64,000 nt of DNA, from assembly GCF_905475345.1 (NCBI RefSeq), contig NC_066604.1, positions 1,342,001 through 1,406,000 of the forward strand. Direction: 5' to 3'. This document shows positions 38,021 through 49,970 of the stretch, piece after piece; the first letter of the stretch is position 1; each line of letters starts with the position of its first letter. The notes under the pieces are model-generated. The model saw nothing but the letters and a program-made list of their open reading frames with translations, ran no database searches and had not been told where the DNA came from. The position numbers and the translations under genes were made by a program. Source of the DNA: Vespula vulgaris (lineage: Eukaryota > Arthropoda > Insecta > Hymenoptera > Vespidae).

Positions 38021-38288
38021 AAAAATAGCAATCGAAGAAACGATCGACATTAACTACATATTATTTGACCGAGCCAAACAGTCGATTAAAGATCCTAATT
38101 AAGGAATAAACTAAATAATAATGTCAGATAGAGCGAGTATCAGCTGATTATCGTTAAAAATAGCAATCGAAGAAACGATCGACATTAACTACATATTATT
38201 TGACCGAGTCAAACAGTCGATTAAAGATCCTAATTAAGGAATAAACTAAACAATAATGTCAGGTGAGCGAGTATCAGCTGATTATTGT
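38021..38288. repeat. Recent tandem duplication, two copies of 135 bp
   Basis: The copies begin at 38021 and 38156 (AAAAATAGCAATCGAAGAAA) and run through CGAGTATCAGCTGATTAT. Only a handful of substitutions and a two-base indel separate them, so the duplication is young compared with the other arrays. Confidence 0.9.
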
Positions 38289-39061
38289 CAGTCGTCAAAA
38301 TAATACATACGTATCTTTACAACTACTACTATTTCTTTATTTGGGGTCAACGCGCCGACTGAATGGAGTCGCAGGGAAATACGATTTGTGTCAAGGGAAA
38401 TAAAAGAGGAAAGGGGTAAGAGTGACATGTATATACGTGTGTGTGTATGTGTGTGGGTGTGTTCTATCGTGAGTGACGTAACACAACCCCTTGCGTGCGT
38501 GTCAACGGAGACAAGAACCCAAACCCACGTGTCCCAATCTCTCTTTCTCTCTCTCTCTCTCTCTCTCGTATTTCCATCTTTAACATCACGACGTCGCGAA
38601 CTCGATTTGAATTTTTATTCAAGAGGCAACCTGGGTACTCGACTGACTATGATCATCTATAGAGTCACACGAGTGAAAGGGTTCCTCCTCTTTTCTCTCT
38701 ATCTTTTTCTCTCTCGTTCGTCGAAGAGTGCTCTAATTCGGTAACTGGTAGACTCTCATCGTCTCGACTATCATCGTCGTTGTCGTCGTCTTCGTCGGCG
38801 TCGTACTCTTAAGAACGATACTTAAACACTAATGAACGTGCATAGAAGGAAGAAAGAGGGTTGAATAATTTCGTAGGAAATAATTATATCGAGATTTGAT
38901 CAAATAACTTTATCGAACTAACTATTACAATCTTTTTCTTTAAGTTCTTTCGAATAGAACGTTAAGATTGATCTAACTTCTATTATTTCCATTATTCACT
39001 ACATTATTACGTTTTAGAATAGAAGGATTCATTAGTGAGAGAGATCCTTTGAACCTTACGT

Positions 39062-39124
39062 TATCATATATATATATATATATATATACATGCATACGTA
39101 TGTATGTATGTATGTATGTATATA
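39062..39124. repeat. (TA)n-(GTAT)n compound microsatellite
   Basis: A TA run, then CATGCATACG and six GTAT units. Similar compounds recur near 43363-43400 and 54412-54512. Confidence 0.8.
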
Positions 39125-39817
39125 GGGTATTACGCTCGACTCTACAAAGATACCGCATTGCGCAAGGACCAGATTTATTGAACGTAGAAGGACTCCGAAA
39201 TAGTATAAGAGGATGCCTTTCTTAACTTCAGACTGTCTACAGGATATTGAAAGAAAAAAAAGTGAAAAAAGAGAGATAGAGAAAGAAAGAGAGAGAGAGA
39301 GAGAGAAAGATATTTGCAATGAAATAAAACTAAAAATTAATTTTGTAATGAAATCAAGCTCGGTTCGTTATACATACATATACATGTGTGTATATTTCTG
39401 TTTGAGAAATTAGAAAGCGTGATTATTTAGTTGTTTTTAGAACCGTGTCGTCCATAAGCATAATTTTAACATTCGTTTATTCCTAACACGGTTTTCGAAG
39501 TTAACCAAGTTGCGTGACGATTTATTTCGTAGAAAAAGAAATATATAACTCTCGTCGAGCAAGATAGGAGTAGGTGCTTCCGCTTTAAAGGATATAACGG
39601 TATGTGATGCTCGAATTTAATCCTATCAGAGCGATCCTCTAAATAGACGAGTTAGTTAGATTTACGTAGGGCTTCGCCGTTGATTACTGTAATCTAACCG
39701 ACGCAGTTTCATCCAGACGTTCCTATGGATTTCGAAAGGGATTTCGTTGTTCGCGTTATCTCACGAGAGTTTGTGTACGACGATTAGCAAAAGAGAGAAA
39801 TATTCTAACTACAAGAG

Positions 39818-39854
<37 letters not shown>

Positions 39855-39855
<1 letters not shown>

Positions 39856-40260
39856 TCACTTCTTTATGGGGTAGGAAAAAAAAAGAGAGAAAATACGAAC
39901 CACGATAAAGAAAAACGAAATGAGAGAGATAGACATAGAGATGAGACAAAAACAGAGAGAGAGAGGGAGGGAGAGAGAGAGAGGTCACTTCCTTCTTTAT
40001 GGGATGGAAAAAAAAAGAAAAAATGAAAAATACTAACCACGATAAACAAAAATGTAATGACATAGACAGGAAAAGAGAAGTCACTTCTTTTTATGGGATG
40101 GAAAAAAGGACAAAAAAATACTAACGATAAACGAGAAATGAGAGAGACAGAGATAGAGACGGAGAGTCATTTCCATTATATAGAAAAAAAGATAAGAATG
40201 AAAAGGAATACGTAAGATACTAATCAAGATAAATAGAAACGATATAAGAACGAAGTAGTA
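39855..40260. repeat. Degenerate tandem array, about four units of 87-129 bp
   Basis: Units begin GTCACTTC..TTTATGGG at 39855, 39984 and 40080, with a weaker start at 40167. Each continues with an A/G-rich run, TACTAACCACGATAAA and a GAGAGA run. Confidence 0.7.
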
Positions 40261-42319
40261 ACTTCCTTTTTCTTCTTTGTAGCAAGTAAACAAACAAACA
40301 AACAAATAAACACGTAAATAGACACACAGAAAGAGACGTCCATCGGAGAATCTCTTTCTTAAGAATTTTAACGAGTCCCAAAATAAAAAGAAAATATATA
40401 TATATAAATTAGTTAACTATCTCTCTCTCTCTCTCTCTCTCGCTCTCTTCTTGTTTGTCGAGAAAAAGAAAAAGAAAAAAGAAAAAAGAAGAATAGTTTC
40501 TATCTCTACCACCCTTCGCGAAAATCGAAGAAAGTTCGTAGATACGAGAAGAAGAACCTGTCCAAGACTAATCAGATTTTCTTTCTCGACAAAATTCGCC
40601 ATACCGATAATTTCATTCTTAGTTCGAAACACGAGACGAACAAGCACGTCTTTTATAAGAGAACACGAATATATCTTTCATTCGTTTCTAAGAGATACGT
40701 ATACGCGAAAACGCGTAACGAGTTACGTGACTTGCCTCTTCTCTTCTTCTTGTTTGTCCTCCCTCTACATCCACCCCCGTTCATTCTTACTCTTTCCACC
40801 CTCTTACAACATATCGATACGTCGAACTAGAAAGACCATTGTAAAGAATCAGACGACTCTTCTTCTCTCCTTTGGATAGGTCCAGAAAGAAATCTCTTTC
40901 TTTCTTTTTATTTTTTTTTTTATTATTTTTTTCTTTCTTTCCATTTCTTTTCCTTTCTTTTCTTCCCTCGTCGACCCTTATTATCGTAGTCCTTTGTCAT
41001 CAACGTCCAACGGGGGTAGAAATCTCAAGAGGAGAAAGAGAAACAGAAAGAGAAAGAGAGAGAGAGATAGAAAGAGTGAAAGAGAGAGTGAGAGAGAAAG
41101 AGAATTCATTGTAAACGCCTTACGAATAATTCCATTCGAGATCGGTAGTAGTTGGGCTCGTTAGAGGATGTACAATAATGTCGTCTCATTGTTCGAACGA
41201 TTTTTCCATCCTTCTTTAACTCTCGTATATTCAACAGTGAGACGATATCCTTCGAGAAAGAAACATTTAGAGCGGAATCCTTGCTTTGTATACTACATTG
41301 CTTCTCTCTCTCTCTCTCTTTTTTTATTTTATTTTTTTTCTTTCTTTTTCTCTTTTTTTTTTGCTTTCTCCCTCTACCTACCATTCTCCCATTCTTCCTC
41401 CCACGTTCTAATTTTTTTTCTTTTTTTTTTTTACGAAGGACGAGTGTCCACTTCTGGACGAATAGAATAGATGGACGAATGCGACAAAATAAAGAGAGAG
41501 TAATTTCCGTAGCGCGTGCTACGAGAACGAAAAGCTTTTTTTTCTTTTTCTTTTTCTTTTTCTTTTTCTTTCTTTCCTTCCTTCCTTCCTTCCTTTAAAT
41601 CTCAACTCAGACCCTCGTTTACACCGAGTTTATTATTTTCTTCTTTACACGACCGTCAACGACTCTTTCTTTCTTTCTTTTCTTTTTTTTCCTAGCTTTT
41701 TTTTTCTCTTTCTCTTTTTCCTCCCTCTTTCTTTCTCTTATTAGAATACAAAGGAACACCGAATTGTTCTTAGCCCAGTAAGAATCCTTTCCCTTTCAGG
41801 AAAAAAAAAAGAAGAGAGAAACCAATCCAACGATGAGAATGAAGGCATAAACAGCCCAATTCACTTCTGCGTTATTTTACTTTTAATTCTTTGATGAAGA
41901 GAATTCTGGCAGGAGAGAGATTCGTTCTACGATGGAAAGAGGAAACAAAAGAGGGGATAATAAAAATAAATAAATAAATAAATGAATGAATAAAATAGAA
42001 GTGGAAAAGAAAAAAGAAGACGAAGTAACGAAATTGTACGAGTTTGAGTACTTAATATCGCGTGTAATAAAATCTGTTTTATTCCAAGGATCTGATACGA
42101 GAGAAAGAGAGAAAAAAAAAGAAAAAAAGAGAGAGAGAAAAGAAAAGAAAAAGAAATAGTAAACGTTTTGGAATAAAAGGAGTTACGAATGAAAGGATTA
42201 CTCTTTGATCGTTGAAACATAAAGTTGAATGATTAACCCTAATCGATCATTATTAACCTGTACAAACTGAGGAAACGTGTATCGTGCAAATTCGATGGGA
42301 ATGTTACCGCTATGTCCTT

Positions 42320-42399
42320 CGTATAAATAAAGGGACGTTCGTTCGTCCCTTATACGGTCTTCGAAAACTAAAAGAGAAAGAGAGATAGAGAGAAAGAAG

Positions 42400-42448
<49 letters not shown>

Positions 42449-42527
42449 CGACAAGTAGTTATCGCTCGTTTGACCAGCTACAGGACGAAGGATAACGTGC
42501 CACCCACGTTTCGACTCGAGCCATCAG
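42320..42527 (+). promoter_or_regulatory. Candidate TATA promoter with hairpin and first non-coding exon
   Basis: TATAAATA lies at 42322-42329. It overlaps an inverted repeat: CGTAT (42320-42324) and AAGGGACG (42330-42337) pair with CGTCCCTT (42344-42351) and ATACG (42352-42356). About 170 nt further on, after a (GA)n run (42404-42445), CAG|GTAATC gives a splice donor at 42527/42528. Together these could be a 5' UTR exon of a + strand gene whose coding part lies outside the window. No TCAGT initiator is present at the expected place. Speculative. Confidence 0.3.
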
Positions 42528-43125
42528 GTAATCGATTTATCTTTTGCTTCCTCGTTCTTGAATTTTTCCTCTCGCTAACTTGTATTTTTTTTCTTTTTTT
42601 TTTATGAAGATTCGTATAAGAATCAGAAAGAGAGAGAATAATTTTTTCCTGTTACAAGTGCGAAGAATCGTTTACCTAGAAGGATTTATAATCCTTATCG
42701 TGGGACGACAAATAATATAAATAATTTAAACGATGATGATGATAATATATAGTCGAAATAATCTTAATATTAATCTATCATGGTGGATATATATCGTTTG
42801 GTTGAATTATTTTTATCGATTGTATTTTGGATATCTGTGTATCGGTATATGTTATAAGATAGAAATATATGAGATATGTATGTATATATGTATGTATATT
42901 TATCTGTTTATTTTAATAGAAAATTTTAATAGAAATTTTATAGGAGAAGGAAGGAAAAGGGAAAATGTAATCAAAAATATCGAAACAATTTTCAAGATGG
43001 ATAATATAAACGATTTAGAAACGAGTACTTCGTTACGATTGAAAAAGTTATGAGTTTTCACGCGGACCCTCTATAGCGGACCAGGAAAAGAGAAGAAAAT
43101 AAAACGAGAGAGATACGGATAAAGA

Positions 43126-43126
43126 T

Positions 43127-43192
<66 letters not shown>
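43126..43192. repeat. (GA)n microsatellite
   Basis: About 30 GA units, followed by (GATA)n near 43208-43226. Confidence 0.85.
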
Positions 43193-43196
<4 letters not shown>

Positions 43197-44779
43197 AGAA
43201 CAAGAGAGATAGATAGATAGATAGATAAAGAAAGAAAGAGAGAGAGAGATAGAAATAGTGTGCAACGTAACCACCGAAATATTTCAATTTCCTGGGGGCG
43301 GTTTCAAGGGCGTCGATACGTTTTCAAGCTCTTCGAAATCCTATATATCCTGAAGCTATACATACATACATACATATACATATGTATGTATGTATATATA
43401 TAAGAGAGTCAATCTTGATTTCTTTGACATTTTCCCTAGATCTAGTTGAAAATATTTCGACGGAAATCCGTCGTCGAGGGAGGTAAGAACAAGAAGGATT
43501 TCTTGTCTCTCCTTTCTTAACCCCTCTCTTTTCACCCTCTCCTCACCCCTATAACTCAGTAGGTAACATAACATATCACGTACGAGACTCGTCCTTATCG
43601 ACGACGTTTCTTGGAGCGATGCTACAACAGCTATACATTTTCTCGAACGACATCGACAGGTCGAATAAATAAACGATGCATCACTCTAGAGATTTTCGAC
43701 TATGTATCACATGATATAAATGAGAGAGACGTACCAAGAGAGATAGATAGAGAGAAAGAGAAGGAACATCAATTTTCTCGACCTACTTTTGTAATATAAT
43801 ATAATATATCTCGTATATAATTAACATAAATTTTATATTTTTCAATCGAAATAAGGAAAGCTCTCTTTTCAGTATATATAATACATACAAACATATATAT
43901 ATATATATATATACATACATTTTACTTTTTCTTTTTTATCTAATGAAAATATCGATATCCATTTCATATCCCTAAGGATGCGTTTGAAAATACGTATACA
44001 CTTAACTACACGTATACAAACATACATATACATATATGCAACTGTCTACCTTTCGAAAATGCAACTAAAATGAAAAAGAAAGAGAAAGAATGAAAGAGAG
44101 AGACAGAGAGAAAGGTATAAAAGAAAAAAAAAAAAGAAAGAAAGAAAGAGTCGTAGTCTCGAGAATGTTTCATCGAATGGATCGATCGTGAACGAGGGTG
44201 GTGAACGAGAAACTCGCTCTCTCTCTCCGAATCAATTTGAATACGAATATATTCCTCCTACTCCATCTTTGTATAGGGAGAGTGAGTATCACACACGCGA
44301 CAAGAAAGCAAGAGAAAGAAGGATAGAGAGAAAGAAAAAAAGAGAGAAAGAGAAAGAAAGAAAGAAAGAGAGAGAACGATGCAATAAATAATAAGCGGGA
44401 CCACCGAGCCGATCAGGCCGGTGCAAGGTAAATAGTTCGAGTCTCTATATTTAGAATGCAGCCTCCGGACCGTTGCATTATGCACCGTAAATTTCACGCT
44501 CCATGGCTTTTACTGTCGTACGGTAAAACGCACGACGAGTATGTCATTTTCTCGTTAAAATCATCGACATCGACTTTCCTTCTTCTTCTATCTTCGTCTA
44601 CTATAAAATCGAGTGATCTCGACGTATCAATGGATTTGGCTGACACAACTTATCAACATTCTTTATTTTCTTTTCTTCTTTTCATTCTTTTTCTTTCTTT
44701 CTTTCTTTCTTTCTGTCTTTCTTTCTTCTTCTCTTTTTTTTTGTTTTGTTTTTGAAATGAAATTGAAAAGAAAAAGGAA

Positions 44780-45337
44780 GTAATTCCCGTTATGAGAATG
44801 TTCAATGAATTGATTAGTCGACTGACATTCCTTCAACATTCCATCATTAACCTTTCGATGGAATTAAAAAATGATAATTTTAAATTTTAAAAAAGAAAAA
44901 AGATGTATATACAAGTGTGTTACTTTTATGTGAAAGTTTAATGAATCGACTAATTGGCTGATATATCATAACGTGTCAACATTCTTTCATTAATCCTTTA
45001 ATGAAATTGGAAAATGATAATTAAAAGAAAAGGAATAAATAAATAAATAAATAAATAAGTAAATACACATACACGTACAAACAAACGCACGAAAGTATGT
45101 TACTCTTGTACGAATGTTTCATGAATTTACTAATTGATCGATGTGTCAATATTTTTTCATTAATCTCTCGATGGAATTCGAGAAACGACAATTAAGAACA
45201 TAAAAATATTAAAAATATACGAATATGTTATTTCTATGAGAATGTTCGATAAATTGATTAATTAACTGACCTATCAACTTTCTTTTATTAATCTCTCAGT
45301 GGAATTAGAAAATGATGATTAAAAAAAAAGAAATACA

Positions 45338-45392
<55 letters not shown>

Positions 45393-45480
45393 ATATAAAA
45401 AAAGTGTGTTATTTCTGTGAGAATATTTAACGAATTGATTAATTTTAATCTCTCGATGGAATTTTGGAAAACGACAATTA
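44780..45480. repeat. Degenerate tandem array, about five units of 125-185 bp
   Basis: Shared core: a GTGTTAC/TTATTT start, GTGAGAATGTT, AATGAATTGATTA..CTGA, a TCAACATTC..TTCATTAATC segment, CGATGGAATT and GAAAATGATAATTAAAA. Units begin near 44790, 44930, 45100, 45230 and 45410. Units differ by many point changes and by internal (AAAT)n growth. Confidence 0.75.
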
Positions 45481-46519
45481 AAAAAGACTGAGAAAAAAAA
45501 AAGAAAAAATTGTATTACTACGCTGAAAAAAAAAAGAAAAGAAAAGTAATCTTTACAATATGTATAGCAAACGAGTAGTAGTTTTCTTTGTTTAGTCGAT
45601 ACCGTTAATGAGATAGTTAAGTATATATTTTTAACACGACAACGAGACAAGATATCCCGACACCGTAGACTTCCGGTTGAACGATTGTTAATTCTGTAAA
45701 AGGAAGTTTTTAACGTAATCATCATAATTAACGAGATACACACTCGCAATTATAAAGGTTGGATCTACGAAAAAAAAAAAGATATATCTACCTCTTCGTT
45801 CCATTCTCTTTGAAACTTTCTGTCATTTTATTATTCCCGTAGAGTAAATATGACGACCATGGGAAAAAAAATTTCTCGCGCGTTCTCCATCGCATGAGAA
45901 TAAAAGAATAAAAAAAATAAGGAAAAGAAAAAAAAACAAAACAAAAAAGAGAGAGAGAGAGAGAAATAAAAATAAAAAAGAAAGAAGTTCTCGACTTCAC
46001 TTTTACTTTATTTAACTTAGTCATATTCGAGTTTGAGAAGGTTTTTTCAAAATGAACCGAGCCGAGCCGAGCCGAGCGTACGAATGAGCGAGCAATTAAC
46101 GACAAACACGAGATTCGACCTTGACACATTTCACATCCACCATTCGAGTTTATAAAGAACGATCCTTTTGAAGGAGAAAGAGAGATGAAGAAGGGTGAGT
46201 AAGGAGGGGAGAGAAGAATTTCCTTCGTCAGAAAAGTCGACGTTATTCCCAGTAGACGAGTCCGAGAACCAACGTCGTTTCTTTCACGGTATTCAATCCA
46301 AATAAGTCGGTGCAGGTGCCTTTTCAAACGACGAAGAAAGCTCGTCGATGTGTTGGTCGTTTTATTCGTGATCACAGTTGTCGTGTTTCGTAGTCTAGGA
46401 TAAGTCTAAGTTTGACCTCGAACGAGCTAGTCTCCTTTCAAACGAGACATCTATGGGTTGGATAGAGAGAAGGGTTCGAGTTTTCTTTTTAAGGAAATGG
46501 GATAGAAGAGGTAAGAGAA

Positions 46520-46553
<34 letters not shown>

Positions 46554-47544
46554 GCTGAGGGTGAGAAAAAAAAGGGGGATGAAAGAAAAAAGGAGATAAA
46601 AGGGAAGGAAAAAAAGTTTGGCTCTTCGTAAGTAAACTACCTCCAAAAGTTACGAGCTTTTAGCCTACTTTTTATATACGAGAAAAAAAGAGAGAGAGAG
46701 AGATTATCGATTTGATATCTTCTTTAATGATATTTAGAAACAAACAACAGAGATAGGTTTCATCTTTCGACGTGTTGATAAAGAAAAAAGAAAAAGGAAA
46801 AAATGAATCGTGTCGGCGTTTAAAAAGAGAAATATATTTGAAAGATATTCCAACGAAACGCGACTCATTTGTAAAATCATGCGAAGTATCTCTGATATAT
46901 CGATTTTATCGCGTACGCGTACGAATTACCAGCTTTTGAAATAAAATATAAAGAGAGAGACTCGATCTACGATTGCAATTAAAACGGACAGCGTTGCTTG
47001 CAAACTTTTTTACCCTCCATCCTTTCGTCCAATGATTATTACGAATTTTAAAATATATTTTCAAATGTGTACACTATCGTTCGATAAATGATATTTACTA
47101 AAACGTGCAAATGTCGATTAGTTTTCTTTTTTTCTTTTTTCTTTATGAAATGCAATCGTTGACATCGTTATTCATTATTCCTTTCTATTTTATTTACTTT
47201 TATCTTCTTTTTTTTTATTACTTCTATTTTCGTTTAAAAACGATCGCTCGAACATTACTCGAAATTACACTTTCGATAGGTTTCGCGTCTGCTACGAGGT
47301 ATGTAACGAGCGTGTAACAAAGCACATCTCGCGCTCGTATTACGTGTCCAACCTCCAATCGTGTGCACGGCCACGGTTACCTACGTGATATATATCAAAC
47401 GATATGCACAGTCACGCTGCCGACATCGAGTGTATAAATTATTAGGCAAGGCAATAGGAACACAGCCAGAGCGAACGTATTTCGCGTTTCATTACCCCTC
47501 GGCTCGTGTGTCTGTCCTCTTCACGCGCGAATAATCACGACGAT

Positions 47545-48440
47545 CCTTCGAACCGCGACGAACTCGTGTATCTATAAAATATATGTATCTATATGAAAAT
47601 AATAACGAATTAAAAATTGATGTTTGTAAAGGAAAAAAAATATGAACGTCAAACGAAATTAATAATAATATCGTTATTCGACGAATCGTAAAATGATCGT
47701 GACGAACTCGTGTATTTATATGAAAATAATAACGAATTAAAAATTGATGTTTGTAAGGGAAAAAAAATATGAACGTCAAACGAAATTAATAATAATATCG
47801 TTATTCGACGAATCGTAGAATAATCGTGATGATCTTTTAAATCGTGACGAACTCGTGTATCTATATGAAAATAATAACGAATTAAAAATTGATGTTTGTA
47901 AGGAAAAAAATATGAACGTCAAACGAAATTAATAATAATATCGTTATTCGACGAATCGTAGAATGATCGTGACGATCTTTTAAATCGTGACGAACTCGTG
48001 TATCTATATGAAAATAATAACGAATTAAAAATTGATGTTTGTAAGGGAAAAAAAAATATGAACGTCAAACGAAATTAATAATAATATCGTTATTCGACGA
48101 ATCGTAAAATGATCGTGACGAACTCGTGTATTTATATGAAAATAATAACGAATTAAAAATTGATATTTATAAAAAAATATATATATGAAAGTCAAACGAA
48201 ATTAATAATAATAATATCGTTATTCGACGAATCGTAGAATGATCGTGACGATCCTTCGAGCCGCGACGAGCTCGTGTATCTATAAAATATGTATCTATAT
48301 GAAAATAATAACGAATGAAAATGTCTCGCAAAGAGAAATAGAAAAGTAAAATTAAACAAGATTATTAATAACATATATTATTCGATGAATCGTAAAATGA
48401 TCGCGACGATCCTTCGAACCGTGACAAATTCGTGCTTATC
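47545..48440. repeat. Tandem array, about seven units of 128-156 bp
   Basis: CGAACTCGTGTAT recurs at 47559, 47703, 47848, 47991 and 48119, then in changed form at 48267 and about 48423. Spacings are 144, 145, 143, 128, 148 and about 156. Each unit has AAAATAATAACGAATTAAAA, an A-run, ATGAACGTCAAACGAAATTA and CGTTATTCGACGAATCGTA. Short and long versions differ by an 18-bp insert (GATCTTTTAAATCGTGAC). Confidence 0.9.
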
Positions 48441-49125
48441 GCTATCAGAAGAAAATATGTTATATAGAAAATATATATAGAAATAACGATAAATAAATAA
48501 GTATCCCTAAAAAAAAAAAAAATAAAAAAAAAATTATCCAACGAATCGTAAAATAATCATAACGATAAAATATCTATATAAAATTAATAACAAATATAGA
48601 ATCACTATAGAATTACTCCACAAGAAGAAAAAAGAAAGAAAAAGAAAAAAAAAACAGATAATCAAAAGAACTTTAAGAAAGAAAAAAAAAAAAGTAAAAG
48701 AACAAAAAAAAAGAAAGACCAGCAAAAACAAAATTAAATAATAAATAGCATTGATCGCGGACGGAAAATTCGAAAGAGCTAAATTCTTTTGATCTTTTCA
48801 AGGAACGTTGGATAAAAGCCATTAATTCTAAACGATAATCTTCTCTCTCTTTCTCTCTTTTTCTCTCTCTTTTCGTAACGGAGAAATTCTTCGGGCGTTT
48901 TGCCAAGTTCGCATTTGCGACGGTTCGTCGTCGTCGTCCTCGTCCTCGTCGTCGTCGACTTCGTCGTCGTTTATTCGAGAAATCGAATAAACCCACTTCT
49001 TTTGATTTCAAAACTACGTACGTACGTACGTACGTACTTTTCAAACATTTAAAAAAACACACAAACACGTATAGTCATAAAAAGAGGCACAGACATACGT
49101 ATAAAGGACTTACAAACATACGCGC

Positions 49126-49156
<31 letters not shown>

Positions 49157-49239
49157 AGGGATGTTTAGTAGAGGGTGAGATTGAAAAATGAAGAAAGGTC
49201 TATAACACTCAACTCCTACACGTGTGCTTGACCCACGCA

Positions 49240-49264
49240 AGAACGTTCAAGAACGTTCAAGAAT
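49240..49264. promoter_or_regulatory. Five-unit heat-shock element
   Basis: Five contiguous pentamers alternate perfectly: aGAAc, gTTCa, aGAAc, gTTCa, aGAAt. This matches the HSF site (nGAAn/nTTCn), for which three units suffice for a trimer. It lies in unique sequence just right of a (GT)n microsatellite. No adjacent coding exon is recognised. A duplicated decamer AAGAACGTTC explains most of it and could be coincidence. Confidence 0.6.
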
Positions 49265-49938
49265 GAACTGGTGGCCTAAGCTAAAGAACCGGATTCGACG
49301 TTTCCCTATGCTCGTACGTTACGACTCCAACGCACCTGTTCAACAAAAAGGAGGGAAGAAGAACGTTCTACTCTGGTGAGACTTCGCTAGAGACTCTGGA
49401 CTCTACTTTCGAATTAGAAAAGGGGATGGAACAAGAGAGAAATGGCTGGGAAAAAAAGGAGAGAGAAGAACGAAAAAAGAAGACGAAAAGAAAAGGGAAG
49501 AAAAAATTTAGAAAAAGAAAAAATACAGAAATACCACATTTTTTCCAACGACGAGAACGAAGATGTGCGAAGGTGCATTCTTCGATCCAGACGAGACGAT
49601 TACTATCATTTTCTCTTGCTCTATTTCTCTTTTTCTCTCTTCTCGACTTTCGATTATCTCGAATTTCTGATAGAAGAATTTCTTCGGTTGGAAAGTTGGA
49701 AAATGTTCTATAGGTATATTTCTATGAATAATCTTGTTCTGGAATTTTTAATGAAATTTCTTATCTCATGTCTATATAGTATATATATATATATATAAAT
49801 TCTATATATTTGTTCTATATATCTATCTATCTCTGTTCGCAGCTTATTGACTATAATTACGACGCTTACGTGCTACCCATATATATAACTATGCTTTTAA
49901 AAGCACTTAGACCTACGTGAGATATCACGATCGTTCAG

Positions 49939-49970
<32 letters not shown>

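Larger units (their letters stand above)
38289..42300. other. Non-coding stretch
   Basis: No supported exon. It contains a degenerate array near 39855-40260, (CT)n near 40420-40442, and long pyrimidine blocks at 40890-40970, 41300-41440 and 41535-41600. Open frames of up to about 140 codons here are low-complexity and carry no domain. Confidence 0.5.
42528..47539. other. Non-coding stretch
   Basis: No supported exon. It holds the array at 44780-45480, an (AAAT)n run 45335-45396, four GAGCC units near 46055-46077, and a short unique GC-richer block at 47290-47500. The longest frames (195 codons from 46375 leftward) have no domain or gene-like composition. Confidence 0.5.

Noticed and set aside
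40451..40879. A 142-codon + strand frame rich in Arg and Ser
   Set aside because: Starts in an A/G tract, no domain, no conservation clue and no splice signals.
45788..46375. A 195-codon - strand frame
   Set aside because: Half is low-complexity Phe/Ser/Leu from pyrimidine tracts; no family features and no neighbouring exons.
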